From positions 8,531,379 to 8,595,378 of the forward strand of contig NC_134439.1 in the NCBI RefSeq assembly GCF_030867145.1: a stretch of DNA of 64,000 nucleotides. Reading direction: 5' to 3'. Shown here in pieces: positions 11,901 through 20,813 of the stretch. The notes under the pieces are model-generated. The model was not told the DNA's origin and did not search any database. It saw nothing but the letters and a program-made list of their open reading frames with translations. Within the stretch, counting starts at the first letter, position 1. Every line of letters starts with the position of its first letter. The translations under genes and the position numbers were made by a program. Source of the DNA: Opisthocomus hoazin. Its lineage: Eukaryota > Chordata > Aves > Opisthocomiformes > Opisthocomidae.

Positions 11901-14900
11901 CCCTTTTCTGAAGGTTGAAGACCAGAGCAGGTAAATGAGGTTTTTCTAAACATCGCAGCCAGACCGTATCAAAGCCGCAGGGGCTCCCAGGGAGGGGATC
12001 CTTTACCTGTTCTGCCTGGGCAGTGAATGTTGTGCTCACGAGGCAGAGCGTGGCCGCTCTGCAGACCCCGCTGCACGCTGGGCTGCTGCCCCGCTCCTGG
12101 AGGGAGGCAGACGGAGTGCAGCGAGACGATCTCGGTGGCTCGTGTGTCGGGGGGAAGGGTGTTAAATGAGACCGGGCAGCAGGGTTCACCTCCTTGCTCG
12201 GATCCTGTTTGCCATCCTCGGCGGGTCACGTAATCTGCTTGAGCCCTCTGAAACGAGGAGCGAGGCTGAAACACGAGGTCGGGGCCCGTAACTCGATTAC
12301 AGCCCCCAGCAGAAGGGGAGCTGATGGCTGCGGTGCTCCCGACAGCGCCGTAACTCTAACGGTGTCCGCAGCGCTAATTAATTCTGCTGGAGACAACATC
12401 CAAGGCAGCTGCGGAGTCAAACTGTGGGTTTTACACCCTGCGTGGAACGGAGTGTGAGGAGATGTTGGTCTGGGAACCAAAGCCTTCCCGTGCTGCTCTG
12501 CAGCTGGAAATACTGCAGTGGCTGCTGCTGCGCCTCGGGGCGGAGGGTGGGCTTGGGGCTGAGCGGGCAGGCCTGCCCCCGTCCAGAACTGGGGGTCCGG
12601 CTGAGTACTTCCAGTGAGAAACGGGAAATCTCTGAACAGGCAGGTGGACAGACAGCGGTGGCCAGTATCCCGTCACACGGGGACGGCACCGGGAGCCCCG
12701 CTGAGGTGGGGACAGCTCTGATGTCCTGATCTGCTGCTTGCAGGCAATTCCGACCCTTCCACCACCAGTTCAAGAGCTTTCCTGAGCTGAACTTCCTGGC
12801 ACCCAAAAGCTCCAGCCCATTTGAACCTCCCAAAAGCCCCTCGCGTTCGTGCAGAGCCAGGTAGGTTCTAGCTCCTTCTGTAGAAGTTTTTACCCCAGGT
12901 CTCTGCTAACTGCAGCCCTGCTAGCTCCTGGGGTTTAGAGAGCCACCGGCCTGCTGGATGTGGGCAGAAGGAGCCCTGCTCTGGGTGGAACGGCCGTAGC
13001 TCCGAGGCAGCACGGCCTCCCCGGCCCTGACGCAGGCAGCTGGTGCCCGCTGACGCTGTCAAGCCAGGGCAGGGAAGATCTCTGCTGTCACCTTGCAGGG
13101 GTCTGGAGGACTGTCCCATGCACAGCGAGGGCGAGAGGAGCCCCCGATCCACACCGGTCGCTGCGCCGAAGAAAAAGAGGGGGTTTTGCGAGTGCTGCCA
13201 GGAGACCTTTGAAGAGCTGCAGCAGGTAAAGGCTCCCCTGGGACCTGGTTCCTTGGAAGAGTTACGGGGGCCGCTCAGTGGCTTCGTTAATCGCGTCATG
13301 CCCGTTGTCACTGCGAACCTGTTGGAAGGTGGGCAGGCTGCCGCACGTGCGGCGCTCCCGGGGTCGGGCAGGATCAGCCTCACGGGTGAAAGCCGCGGTC
13401 TGTCTGCGCGCCGGCCTCCTGGTCTGGGCAAACGATGGGTTTGGAGATTGGAGCCCTGTCTCTGGGGTTGGGAGAGCCTCGAGGGCCGTCCCCTGAGCCG
13501 ATCGGGGAGGTGGGAAGCCCGTCCCACGGCAGCTGGCGGGCGCAGGCTGATCAAAACGGCGGGAAGAGGCGTTTTTGTCTCCTGGCAGATGCCAAACCAC
13601 GGGGCTCTCGGAGCCCAGCCGTTGGTGAGAGCACACGGCTGGAGCCTGTGGTTTTACTGGGTGCTGGGGAGAGCAGCGGGCTGCTGTGAGGTGCAGACAC
13701 AGCCTCCTCCTCGGCGGGCGGCTGTGGGAACCAGGGCGCTCGCTGCCAGCAACCGGGGGCAATGGTGTCGCCCACGCTTCCCAAACCGCTTCCAGACAAC
13801 GGCTCTGTCCCGTGAGCGGGCGGTTTGCCCTCTGGTAGGCCGTGGGACGGGGCTGCTGCTGCCGGTTTCCCTTCTGTGAAAGGATCGGTGTTGCTCAGAG
13901 GGTCTCTGCCGCCTTCCAGCATCTCCAGAGCCCCCAGCACCAAGGGTTCGCGCTGGACGACTCTCAGTACGCGCCCGTGGACCGCGTCATCTCGCAGCTC
14001 ACCCACAGCTTTGTGCAGCAGTCAGCCGAGTAAGTCTGCGCGGGTCCGGTCACTCCTGGGGCCGAGGGCAGCACGGTGCCGCACAGCACGCTTGCGGGAG
14101 CGGGGCCCGGCTCCCCGTGCTGGCCCCTCGCTCGTGCCCTGTGCCAGGGAACCGGCCAGTGGGGTCAGAGGGGTGCAGCTGGCTCCAGGACCAGCCTGGC
14201 ACCTGCCAGGGAAGCTGTAGACGAGCCACGGGAGATGCTCTTCACACCTTTCTGTGGCTTCTCTGCTTCGGGGAACTCTGTGGACTCCTCGTGCGCCTTA
14301 AGCTAGAAGGGGCAGCTGAGCCCGTCCCTTCTGTCCCCGTGTCTGATGCAAACCCACCTGGGGCTTGGGCTGCTGAGAAGGCTGCGGGACCCCCGTGCTG
14401 CCCGCAGCGGTGTCGCTGGTCGGCCTCACCGCTCCAAAACTTCTCGCCGCCTCCTGAGCGAGAGGTTCAAACACCCCGCACTGCGGCAGAGGCTTCGGCT
14501 CGCCGGGCAGAGGGTGTCGCTGGGCCTGGCGGGAGTGAGCGCTGACTGAGGGTTCTTCTCAGGGGGCCGCGGTCCTGCCTGGCAGACGAACGCTTGGGGC
14601 CTCAAGCACAAGGTACCGGAGGAGCGGAGGTGCTGGCAGCAGAGCTGGGGGAGGAAAGGCAGCGGCCTGAGCAGCGTGCCGGGGAGCCGGTGATTGATAC
14701 GGAGCGTGATGGCGGCCCGGAGACCCAGGGGTGCTCGCCTCACCTGCCCGGGGACAGGGCCAGCAGTCCCAGGGAAGGGAGGGGGGGGTCCGAGAGCTGC
14801 TCTCAGGGGCTGCCCGCCAGCGCAGGGCTCGACGCAGGGGTCTGCGCTGCGCCTGGCGCCGCGGCGGGGGGCACGGGCTGGGGCTTGGCTCCTGACCTGG

Positions 14901-15850
14901 GCTGGGGCACTCGCGGAGCGGCCGCTCGTGCGGGAGAGGCGGCTGCTGCTTGCTCTGAGCCCGAGGAGCAGCGGGTGCTGGGGTCCGTCCGCCGCAGGAA
15001 GCGCCGGCTCTCGTCCCCGCAGAGCGCCCGGCTGCGGAAGGCGCCCCGGCTGGGGCTGGGCGGGGGTCTCCCTGCGTGCGAAGGGGCAGAGCCGGTGGGT
15101 GGGGGGCCGGGGGTGCCCGGTGCGGTGGAAGCTGGCAGCGTAGCCCTGCGCACAGCGCCCGCCAGCAGCCCGCGCGGGAGCCCCGCGGACCCTGCGTCGG
15201 GTTCCCCCGAAGCTGTGGCCGGGGGGTTCGGTCCCGCGGAGGCGGCCGCAGCCAGCGAGCGCGGCCGGAGCAGAGCGAGCGCGGGTCCCCGGGGGGAGCG
15301 GCCCAGAGGGGCGAGTGGAAACCCCCCCCGAAATGTGTGCAGCCCTGCTCTGGAGAGCACCGTGAGCCCGGCCGGCTGGCCCGCTGGCCCGGTGCCCTCT
15401 CCAGAGCCGCCTGGGGCTGAAGCCAGATGTTGCTGCTCGCTCTGTGTCGGAGCCGCAGAAAAAATCGCAGCCGGGCTACCTGACCTCGCAGGGCAGCGCG
15501 GGGAGCGGGCGCCGTGCCCTGGGCCCCCGCAGCCCCCTCCGCGCGCCGCGCAGGCCGATCCCCACCTCAGCGGGGGTTCCTCTGGGTCGGGCTGGGATGC
15601 CCGGCTGCTCTCCACGCTGACGGGCAGCCGGGACGGCAGGACTCGGCCCGGGGACAGGGACTCGCTCCACGGGACGCGTGTCGGCGTGAGGGACAGCGGC
15701 TACGCGTCCCAGCTCTGCTCCGTCCTGAAGCAGAAGTCGGAGCTGGCCTGGGCGGGCAAAGAGGACACGAGCTGCCGGGGCTGCTGCGCGGGGACCCAAG
15801 GAGCCTCTTTCCCCGTGTTTGAGGCCTTCCTTGGCAGCTGGACTAGCTAA
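2979..15850 (+). CDS. DBF4B: DBF4B (DRF1), CDC7 kinase regulatory subunit B, 11 coding exons
   Basis: Activator of the CDC7 kinase, which phosphorylates the MCM helicase at replication origins in the nucleus. Exons: 2979-3089, 5424-5615, 6705-6755, 7363-7432, 8353-8423, 9005-9041, 11888-11930, 12744-12860, 13099-13225, 13920-14029, 14563-15850; all have AG/GT borders and the frame closes to 738 codons plus stop. Motif N (BRCT-like) spans roughly residues 11-60, with 'FYLDLPSG' in exon 1 and '[13 protein letters not shown]' in exon 2. Motif M, the CDC7-binding segment, is around 178-215, containing '[14 protein letters not shown]'. Motif C is the DBF4-type zinc finger, C261-x2-C264 with H274 and H280, split between exons 9 and 10. 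The final 1,288-nt exon encodes about 430 Gly/Ala/Arg/Ser-rich, probably disordered residues ending in a tail with '[15 protein letters not shown]'. Assignment to DBF4B rather than DBF4 rests on wording and synteny. Confidence 0.95.
9250..9360 (+). mobile_element. CR1 LINE, short young 3' fragment with octamer tail
   Basis: About 110 bp beginning 'gtcctgtgcagcctgctgt' and ending in two ATTCTGTG-type octamers, the hallmark of avian CR1 3' ends. It lies in DBF4B intron 6 and closely resembles the copies at 41.7 kb and 60.1 kb, so it is younger than the GC-shifted long copies. Confidence 0.9.
10633..11416 (+). mobile_element. CR1 LINE, 3' part of ORF2 plus 3' UTR
   Basis: About 780 bp. From 10750 the plus strand stays open to 11334 and reads as the C-terminal part of CR1 ORF2, with blocks such as '[18 protein letters not shown]' and '[19 protein letters not shown]'. 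The 3' end reads 'ccattctgtgatgctgtgac', a decayed octamer tail. Upstream sequence to 10633 contains the CR1 'gggaggaacaaccccaggc' block with frame breaks. Located in DBF4B intron 6, same strand. Confidence 0.9.
13642..13672 (+). repeat. 31-bp perfect repeat, copy 1
   Basis: Thirty-one bases starting 'gagcctgtggttttactggg' occur identically at 16991-17021, 3.3 kb downstream. The sequence is not low-complexity and flanking bases differ. Copy 1 lies in DBF4B intron 9. Origin unknown. Confidence 0.7.
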
Positions 15851-16290
15851 ACCCCCCCGGCTGCTCTCGGGGAGCTGTGGGGCGGCGGGAGAGGGGGGGA
15901 GCGAGGAGCAGGAGGCGCGGGGCCCGGCAGCGGCACGGGGTCTGCAGCCCCCGCAGACGGCCTGGGCAGCTTCGCCGTCCGTGGCTGCGAGGGGGGCTGG
16001 GACCTTCCCCTCTCTGCCGGTAGCGTTAGAGCCGGCAGCGTCCGCCCTGAGCTCCTCGGGGGGCTGCTGGTTGTCCCCGGGAGGGTCCCCTTGGCGGGAG
16101 CGAGCTCGGTGCCCTGCCCGACCCAGAGCGTGGCCGGTTCCTCCTCCCGCCCGGTCCCGGGAGGCGTGGAGAGGGGGGTCCTGGGGGCGAGGTCTGGGTT
16201 CTTCGCGTGCTTTGGGGGGTTGCTGGGTGTCTCTGAATATGTACAAATGTTTTTAACGGGTGCTAATTGGGGGTTTTTAGCAAACTTTGA

Positions 16291-16296
16291 AATAAA
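16291..16296 (+). terminator. DBF4B poly(A) signal AATAAA
   Basis: First canonical AATAAA after the DBF4B stop, 440 bp downstream, followed by a GT-rich stretch (tgtgtgggacgtgtctgg, 16316 onward) suited to a downstream element. This gives a 3' UTR of about 460 nt. Confidence 0.75.
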
Positions 16297-16990
16297 ACGG
16301 AAGCGGAGACCCTGCTGTGTGGGACGTGTCTGGCGTAAGCGCGGTGGCCTTGGCGTGGGGTGAGGCGTCCGTCGGTGGGGGCAGGGGGGGGCTGGGGGGA
16401 GCGGTGGGCGATGGTGGGCACCAGGCTGAGCACGGGGCCGCGGCGGCTCGGCTCACGCACCCTCACCCTGCGTGGGGTTTGTCCCAGGAGCGGGGGCGGC
16501 AGGGCTGCGGGGAGCTCCTGTGGCCACCGCTGCGCTGGGTACAAGGTGGTGGCCCGAGGTGGAGAAGGACGTGGAGAAACGGGAGAGCGGCTGGTGGGCA
16601 CTGCTGACCTTGCCAGGGCGGTGGGACAGGGGTGGCTTTGTCGGGGGGGGGCTGGGGTCGGCTCACAGCAGCCCGTGCCACCATGAAGGGCAGTTCCAGG
16701 TGGGATGGAGCCAGCCTTTCCGGGGTGCGAGGTGTCCGCGGTCGCGCTCCCACCGCGCGGGACGGGGAAGGGAGAGTGGCTGCGGGGGGCACAGCCCAGC
16801 AGGCGCCCGGGGCACGGCCTCGGGCTGTCCGTGGGGGATTTGGACCCCGAGTGAAGCACAGCTGCCCTTCCCTGGAGCCTGGAAGCCGGGTGAGGTGGCC
16901 CTGCATGGAGCAGGAGGCTGGGGGCGAGGCTTTGGGGGTTCCTCCTGAGCTGAGTCCTTCCCCGGGCTCTGGCTCTCCTCCCACCGGCCA

Positions 16991-17021
16991 GAGCCTGTGG
17001 TTTTACTGGGTGCTGGGGAGA
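16991..17021 (+). repeat. 31-bp perfect repeat, copy 2
   Basis: Identical to 13642-13672. Here it abuts the outer end of an inverted CR1 fragment that starts at about 17022. Confidence 0.7.
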
Positions 17022-17175
17022 ACTTCTTCCTCACAGGGAAGAAGTTCTTCCTCATGTTCAGCTGGAGCTTCCTCTGCTCCAGTTTGTGCCCGTTGCCCCT
17101 TGTCCTGTCACTGGGCACCACTGGGCAGGGCCTGGCCCCATCCTCCTGCCCCCCCCACAGATATTTGTCCTCATC
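17022..17175 (-). mobile_element. CR1 LINE internal fragment (inverted)
   Basis: The reverse complement matches the CR1 ORF2 segment around '[12 protein letters not shown]' and the cagatattt block seen in the other copies. It lacks both the 3' tail and upstream sequence, and has a short local duplication (acttcttcctca / agttcttcctca) at its left end. Confidence 0.8.
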
Positions 17176-18094
17176 GGCATACGGCAGCGTCCGCCGCGCC
17201 GTGTGCTTGGCGTCTTGGGGCGCTCGGCGGGGTCTGCAGACCCTCCCTCTCCCCGCGGTGGGGTGCCCGCTCTCCCCCGCCCCAAGGGGTCCTTCAGGAG
17301 TCCCTCCCCTTGCAGCCGCCCCGTTATCCACGAAGAACCAAGGCTGGGGCTGGGCCGTGACTGACCACTGCCGGTGCCCGCGGCGGGCGCGGGGCAGCCG
17401 GACCCCCGCGCTCGGGGTGCAGGAGCAGCCCCAGCCACCCCAGCGTGGGGCTGGGGGGGGAGCAGCGCTCGGGCTGGGCCAGGACCCCGCCAGGGACTCT
17501 TAAAACAACTCCAGGTCCCAGGCAACGAGCACAAGCCGCCCCTCGGGGAGCGCCCGCCGCTCGGCTGTCTCTGAGCGAGGCCGCGGCCGGGGGCACGGCG
17601 AGGGCCGAGGAGCAGGACCAGGGCCCGGCTCCCGCGGCGCTGCGGCAGCGCCCGGTTCTCCAAGGCGTTCTCCCCAGCCCCTCGACCTCTGCACGCGCAT
17701 TTGTGCCCGTTCCGTGTAACCTGCGGCCGTCCAGATGTTTTCTGGTCTCTTCCATCTGACCAGGACAAGATGAAGATTTCCGGCGTTTTCCCTTTAACCC
17801 CGTTGCACCTTCGTCCCCACCGATCTTCCCCCGGAGTTTCGGTTGCTTTCGGACCTGACTCGGACTCGACGCCCCCCCCCGTGACATCGCTCACGGTTAT
17901 CAAGGGGGGGGACGGGGCTCGGTGCACCCGCGGGCCCACGTCCTGGTGTCCTGGGTCTGCGGGAGGCAGAGCCCCGGGCCCGGCACCCGGCAGGGTGTCC
18001 TGGCCCGCGGCCGAGCCGGGTGGGGGTCCCCGCGGGCGGCGGGGGGGCCGTGGCCACAGCTCGCCGTGGTCGGTGGTCCCGGCAGATGGGGGGG

Positions 18095-18200
18095 ACTCCG
18101 GGAGTTGGGTGCCCCGGGAGATGGGGGGGGGACCCCGGGAGATGGGGGGGTGCCCCGGGAGATGGAGGGGGACCCGGGAGATGGGGGGGACCCCTGGTGC
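18095..18200 (+). repeat. G-run minisatellite (gggagatggggggg-type units)
   Basis: Several imperfect units containing 'ccgggagatggggggg' occur in about 100 bp. The surrounding 700 bp have many separate runs of seven or more G on this strand, which gives strong G-quadruplex potential about 2.6 kb upstream of ADAM11. Confidence 0.7.
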
Positions 18201-19024
18201 TGGCTGCCCGGGGGGGGGGCTGCAGCCCGCTGCGGGGGGGGGGGCGTTGGGCTGGGGGGTGGCACCGGGTGGGTGGCGAAGGCTCGAGGGTGGGGTGAGC
18301 TGTCCCGGGGGGGGACGAGGGAAGCAAAGGGGGGGGGGGGGGTCAGGACCCCCGGCTTGGCCTTCCCGGGGGGGCTCGGGAGCCTTCCCGGGCGGGCGGC
18401 CTCTGGGGCGAGCTGGGGGCCCCCCCCGGGTGCCATCCCCAGGAGGGGGGGGGGACACCGGGCACCCCCGCGTGACAGCACCCCCCCCCGCCCACCCCTC
18501 CGTGACGGTCCGGGACGGAGCCCCCTCCCCCAGCCCCGTGGGTGCTGCCCCCCCCCCCCCCCCCAGCATCCCCCCAGTGGTGCTGGCTCCGTCCGGAGCT
18601 GGGGTCCCGCAGCCAGGGGGGGACTGGGACCAGTTGGGGACTGGGAGCCAGCTGGGGGGCCCCGTACTGGCTGGGGGTCCTGGTACTGGGAGCTCCAGTG
18701 CTGTCTGGGGGGGTCTGGTGCCGGCTGGGGACCAGTTAGGGACTGGGGACCAGTTAGGGGCTCCCCAGCAGCTGGGGGTCGGGTCCCAGCTGGGGGGTGG
18801 GGGGGGCTCAGTGTGTGCTAGGGGGGCTCCGGTCCCGGCTGGGGCGGGTACTGGTGGGTGGGGGGCCCGTACTGGCTGGGGGGAACAGCTGTCTGCCTTG
18901 TCTCCAGCGAGGCTTCGGGTGCTGTCTCCCATCACATCCTCCTGGGGAAGCTCGGGCAGGGTGGGCTGGAGGAGTGGGCAGTGAGGTGGGGTGGGAACTG
19001 GCTGAAGGGCAGAGCTCAGGGGGG

Positions 19025-20245
19025 ACATCAGCGGCGCTGAGTCTGGTTGGAGGCCGGGAACCGGTGGTGTCCCCTGGGGTCAGTACTGGGCCCAGTCTGG
19101 TTCAACTTCTTCATCAACGACCTGGATGAAGAGTTAGAGTGTACCCTCAGCAAGTCTCCTGCTGACACCAAACTGGGAGGAGTGGTGGACACACCGGCAG
19201 GCTGTGCTGCCATCCAGCAAGACCTGGCCAGGCTGGAGAGCTGGGCAGAGGAACCTGGTGAGGTTCAACCAGGGCAAGGGCAGGGTCCTGCCCCTGGGGA
19301 GGAACAACCCCAGGCACCAGTACAGGCTGGGGCTGAGCTGCTGGAGAGCAGCTCTGCGGAGAGGGACTGGGAGTGCTGGGGGACGACAGGGTGACCATGA
19401 GCCAGCAGCGTGCCCTGGGTGCCAAGAAGGCCAATGGGATCCTGGGGTGCATGAGGAGGAGTGTGGGCAGCAGGTCAGGGAGGTTCTCCTCCCCCTCTGC
19501 TCTGCCCTGGTGAGGCCCCATCTGCAGTGCTGGGTCCAGTGCTGGGCTCCCCAGTTCAAGAAGGATGAGGAGCTACTGGAGAGAGTCCAGTGCAGGGCTG
19601 CGAGGATGAGGAGGGCACTGGAGCATCTCCCCTACGAGGAGAGGCTGAGGGAGCTGGGCTTGTGAGGAGGAGTGTGGGCAGCAGGGCGAGGGAGGTTCTC
19701 CTTCCCCTCTACACTGCCCTGGTGAGGCCCCATCTGCAGTGCTGTGTCCAGTGCTGGGCTCCCCAGTTCAAGAAGGATGAGGAGCTACTGGAGAGAGTCC
19801 AGTGCAGGGCTGCGAGGATGAGGAGGGGACGGGAGCATCTCTCCTCCGAGGAGAGGCTGAGGGAGCTGGGCTTGTTCAGCCTGGAGAAGAGAAGGCTGAG
19901 AGGGGACCTTCGAAATGCCTCTAAATATCTGCAGGGTGGGGGTCAGGAGGACGGGGCCAGACTCTTTCCAGTGGTGCCCAGTGACAGGACAAGGGGCAAC
20001 GGGCACAAACTGAAGCAGAGGAAGCTCCAGCTGAACCCGAGGAAGAACTTCTTCCCTCTGAGGGTGCCGGAGCCCTGGCCCAGGCTGCCCAGGGAGGCTG
20101 TGGAGTCTCCTTCTCTGGAGATATTCCAGCCCCGCCTGGCCGCGGTGCTGTGCAGCCTGCTCTGGGTGACCCTGCTTGGGCAGGGGGCTGGGCTGGGGGA
20201 CCCCAGAGGTCCCTGCCAGCCCCTGCCGTGCTGGGATTCTGTGAC
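19025..20245 (+). mobile_element. CR1 LINE with internal tandem duplication
   Basis: The longest CR1 copy here, from the RT-domain region (the segment reading '[16 protein letters not shown]' at about 19075-19125) to the 3' end near 20245. The catalytic FADD-type motif is degenerate ('SPADTK'). Around 19453-19663 and again from 19664 the same block (gaggaggagtgtgggcag...) is repeated in direct orientation with a 211-bp offset. The element ends about 560 bp upstream of the ADAM11 start codon. Confidence 0.88.
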
Positions 20246-20798
20246 AGCACTGGTGTGGGGGTGTCCCGTACTGGTTGGGGTGGTGGGGTGTGGATGGGGA
20301 GGTCTGGTACTGGTGGGTACTGGTGGGTGGGGGGTCCTGTACCGGTTGGGGGTCTGGTACCAGTGGGGGGAGCCCGGTGGGGGCTGGCGGGGCCCGATCT
20401 CGGCTCCGGTCCCGGCGCTGGGGGGGCTCCGGTCCCGGGGGTCCCGGGGGGTCCGGCCCAGGAGGGGTCCCGGGGGGTCCGGCCCAGGAGGGGTCTCGGG
20501 GGGGGGTCCCGGGGGGTCCGGTCCCGGGGGTCCCGGGGGGGGTCCCGGGGGTCCCGGTGCTGCAGTGCCGCGGTGGAGCCAGCGCGGCTGCGGCAGCCGG
20601 GGCGCGCGCGGGGGGGGGCGGTCCCGGGGCGGGGCGGGGCGGGGCGCGCGCTGCCGGTGCCGCTGCCGGTGGCGGGGGGCGGGGGGCGGGGGGGGGGGCG
20701 CGGGGCCGCGCGCGCGTGCGGGGAGGCGGGGCCGGCGCTCCGGGCCGGGCCCGGGGCGGGGGCGGGGGGGGCGCGGGCCGGGCGGGCTCGGCGGGGCG

Positions 20799-20813
20799 AT
20801 GCGGGAGCCATGA
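20799..20813 (+). promoter_or_regulatory. uORF (4 codons) overlapping ADAM11 start
   Basis: An ATG at 20799 opens a four-codon frame (Met-Arg-Glu-Pro) whose TGA shares two bases with the ADAM11 ATG (ATGA at 20810-20813). If present in the mature leader, it would force initiation at ADAM11 by leaky scanning or termination-reinitiation. Confidence 0.6.

Larger units (their letters stand above)
16330..19020. other. DBF4B-ADAM11 intergenic region, no gene seen
   Basis: I find no exon-like conserved peptide here. The region contains copy 2 of a 31-bp repeat, a minus-strand CR1 fragment, and from about 17870 to 18560 many G or C runs of seven or more. Long open frames on both strands (for example 17701-18984 plus, 17058-19028 minus) follow from extreme GC content and are not taken as genes. 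Confidence 0.6.

Noticed and set aside
17058-19028. Minus-strand open frame of 656 codons
   Set aside because: Pro/Gly-rich translation of G/C homopolymers with CR1 at one end; no domain, no splice logic.
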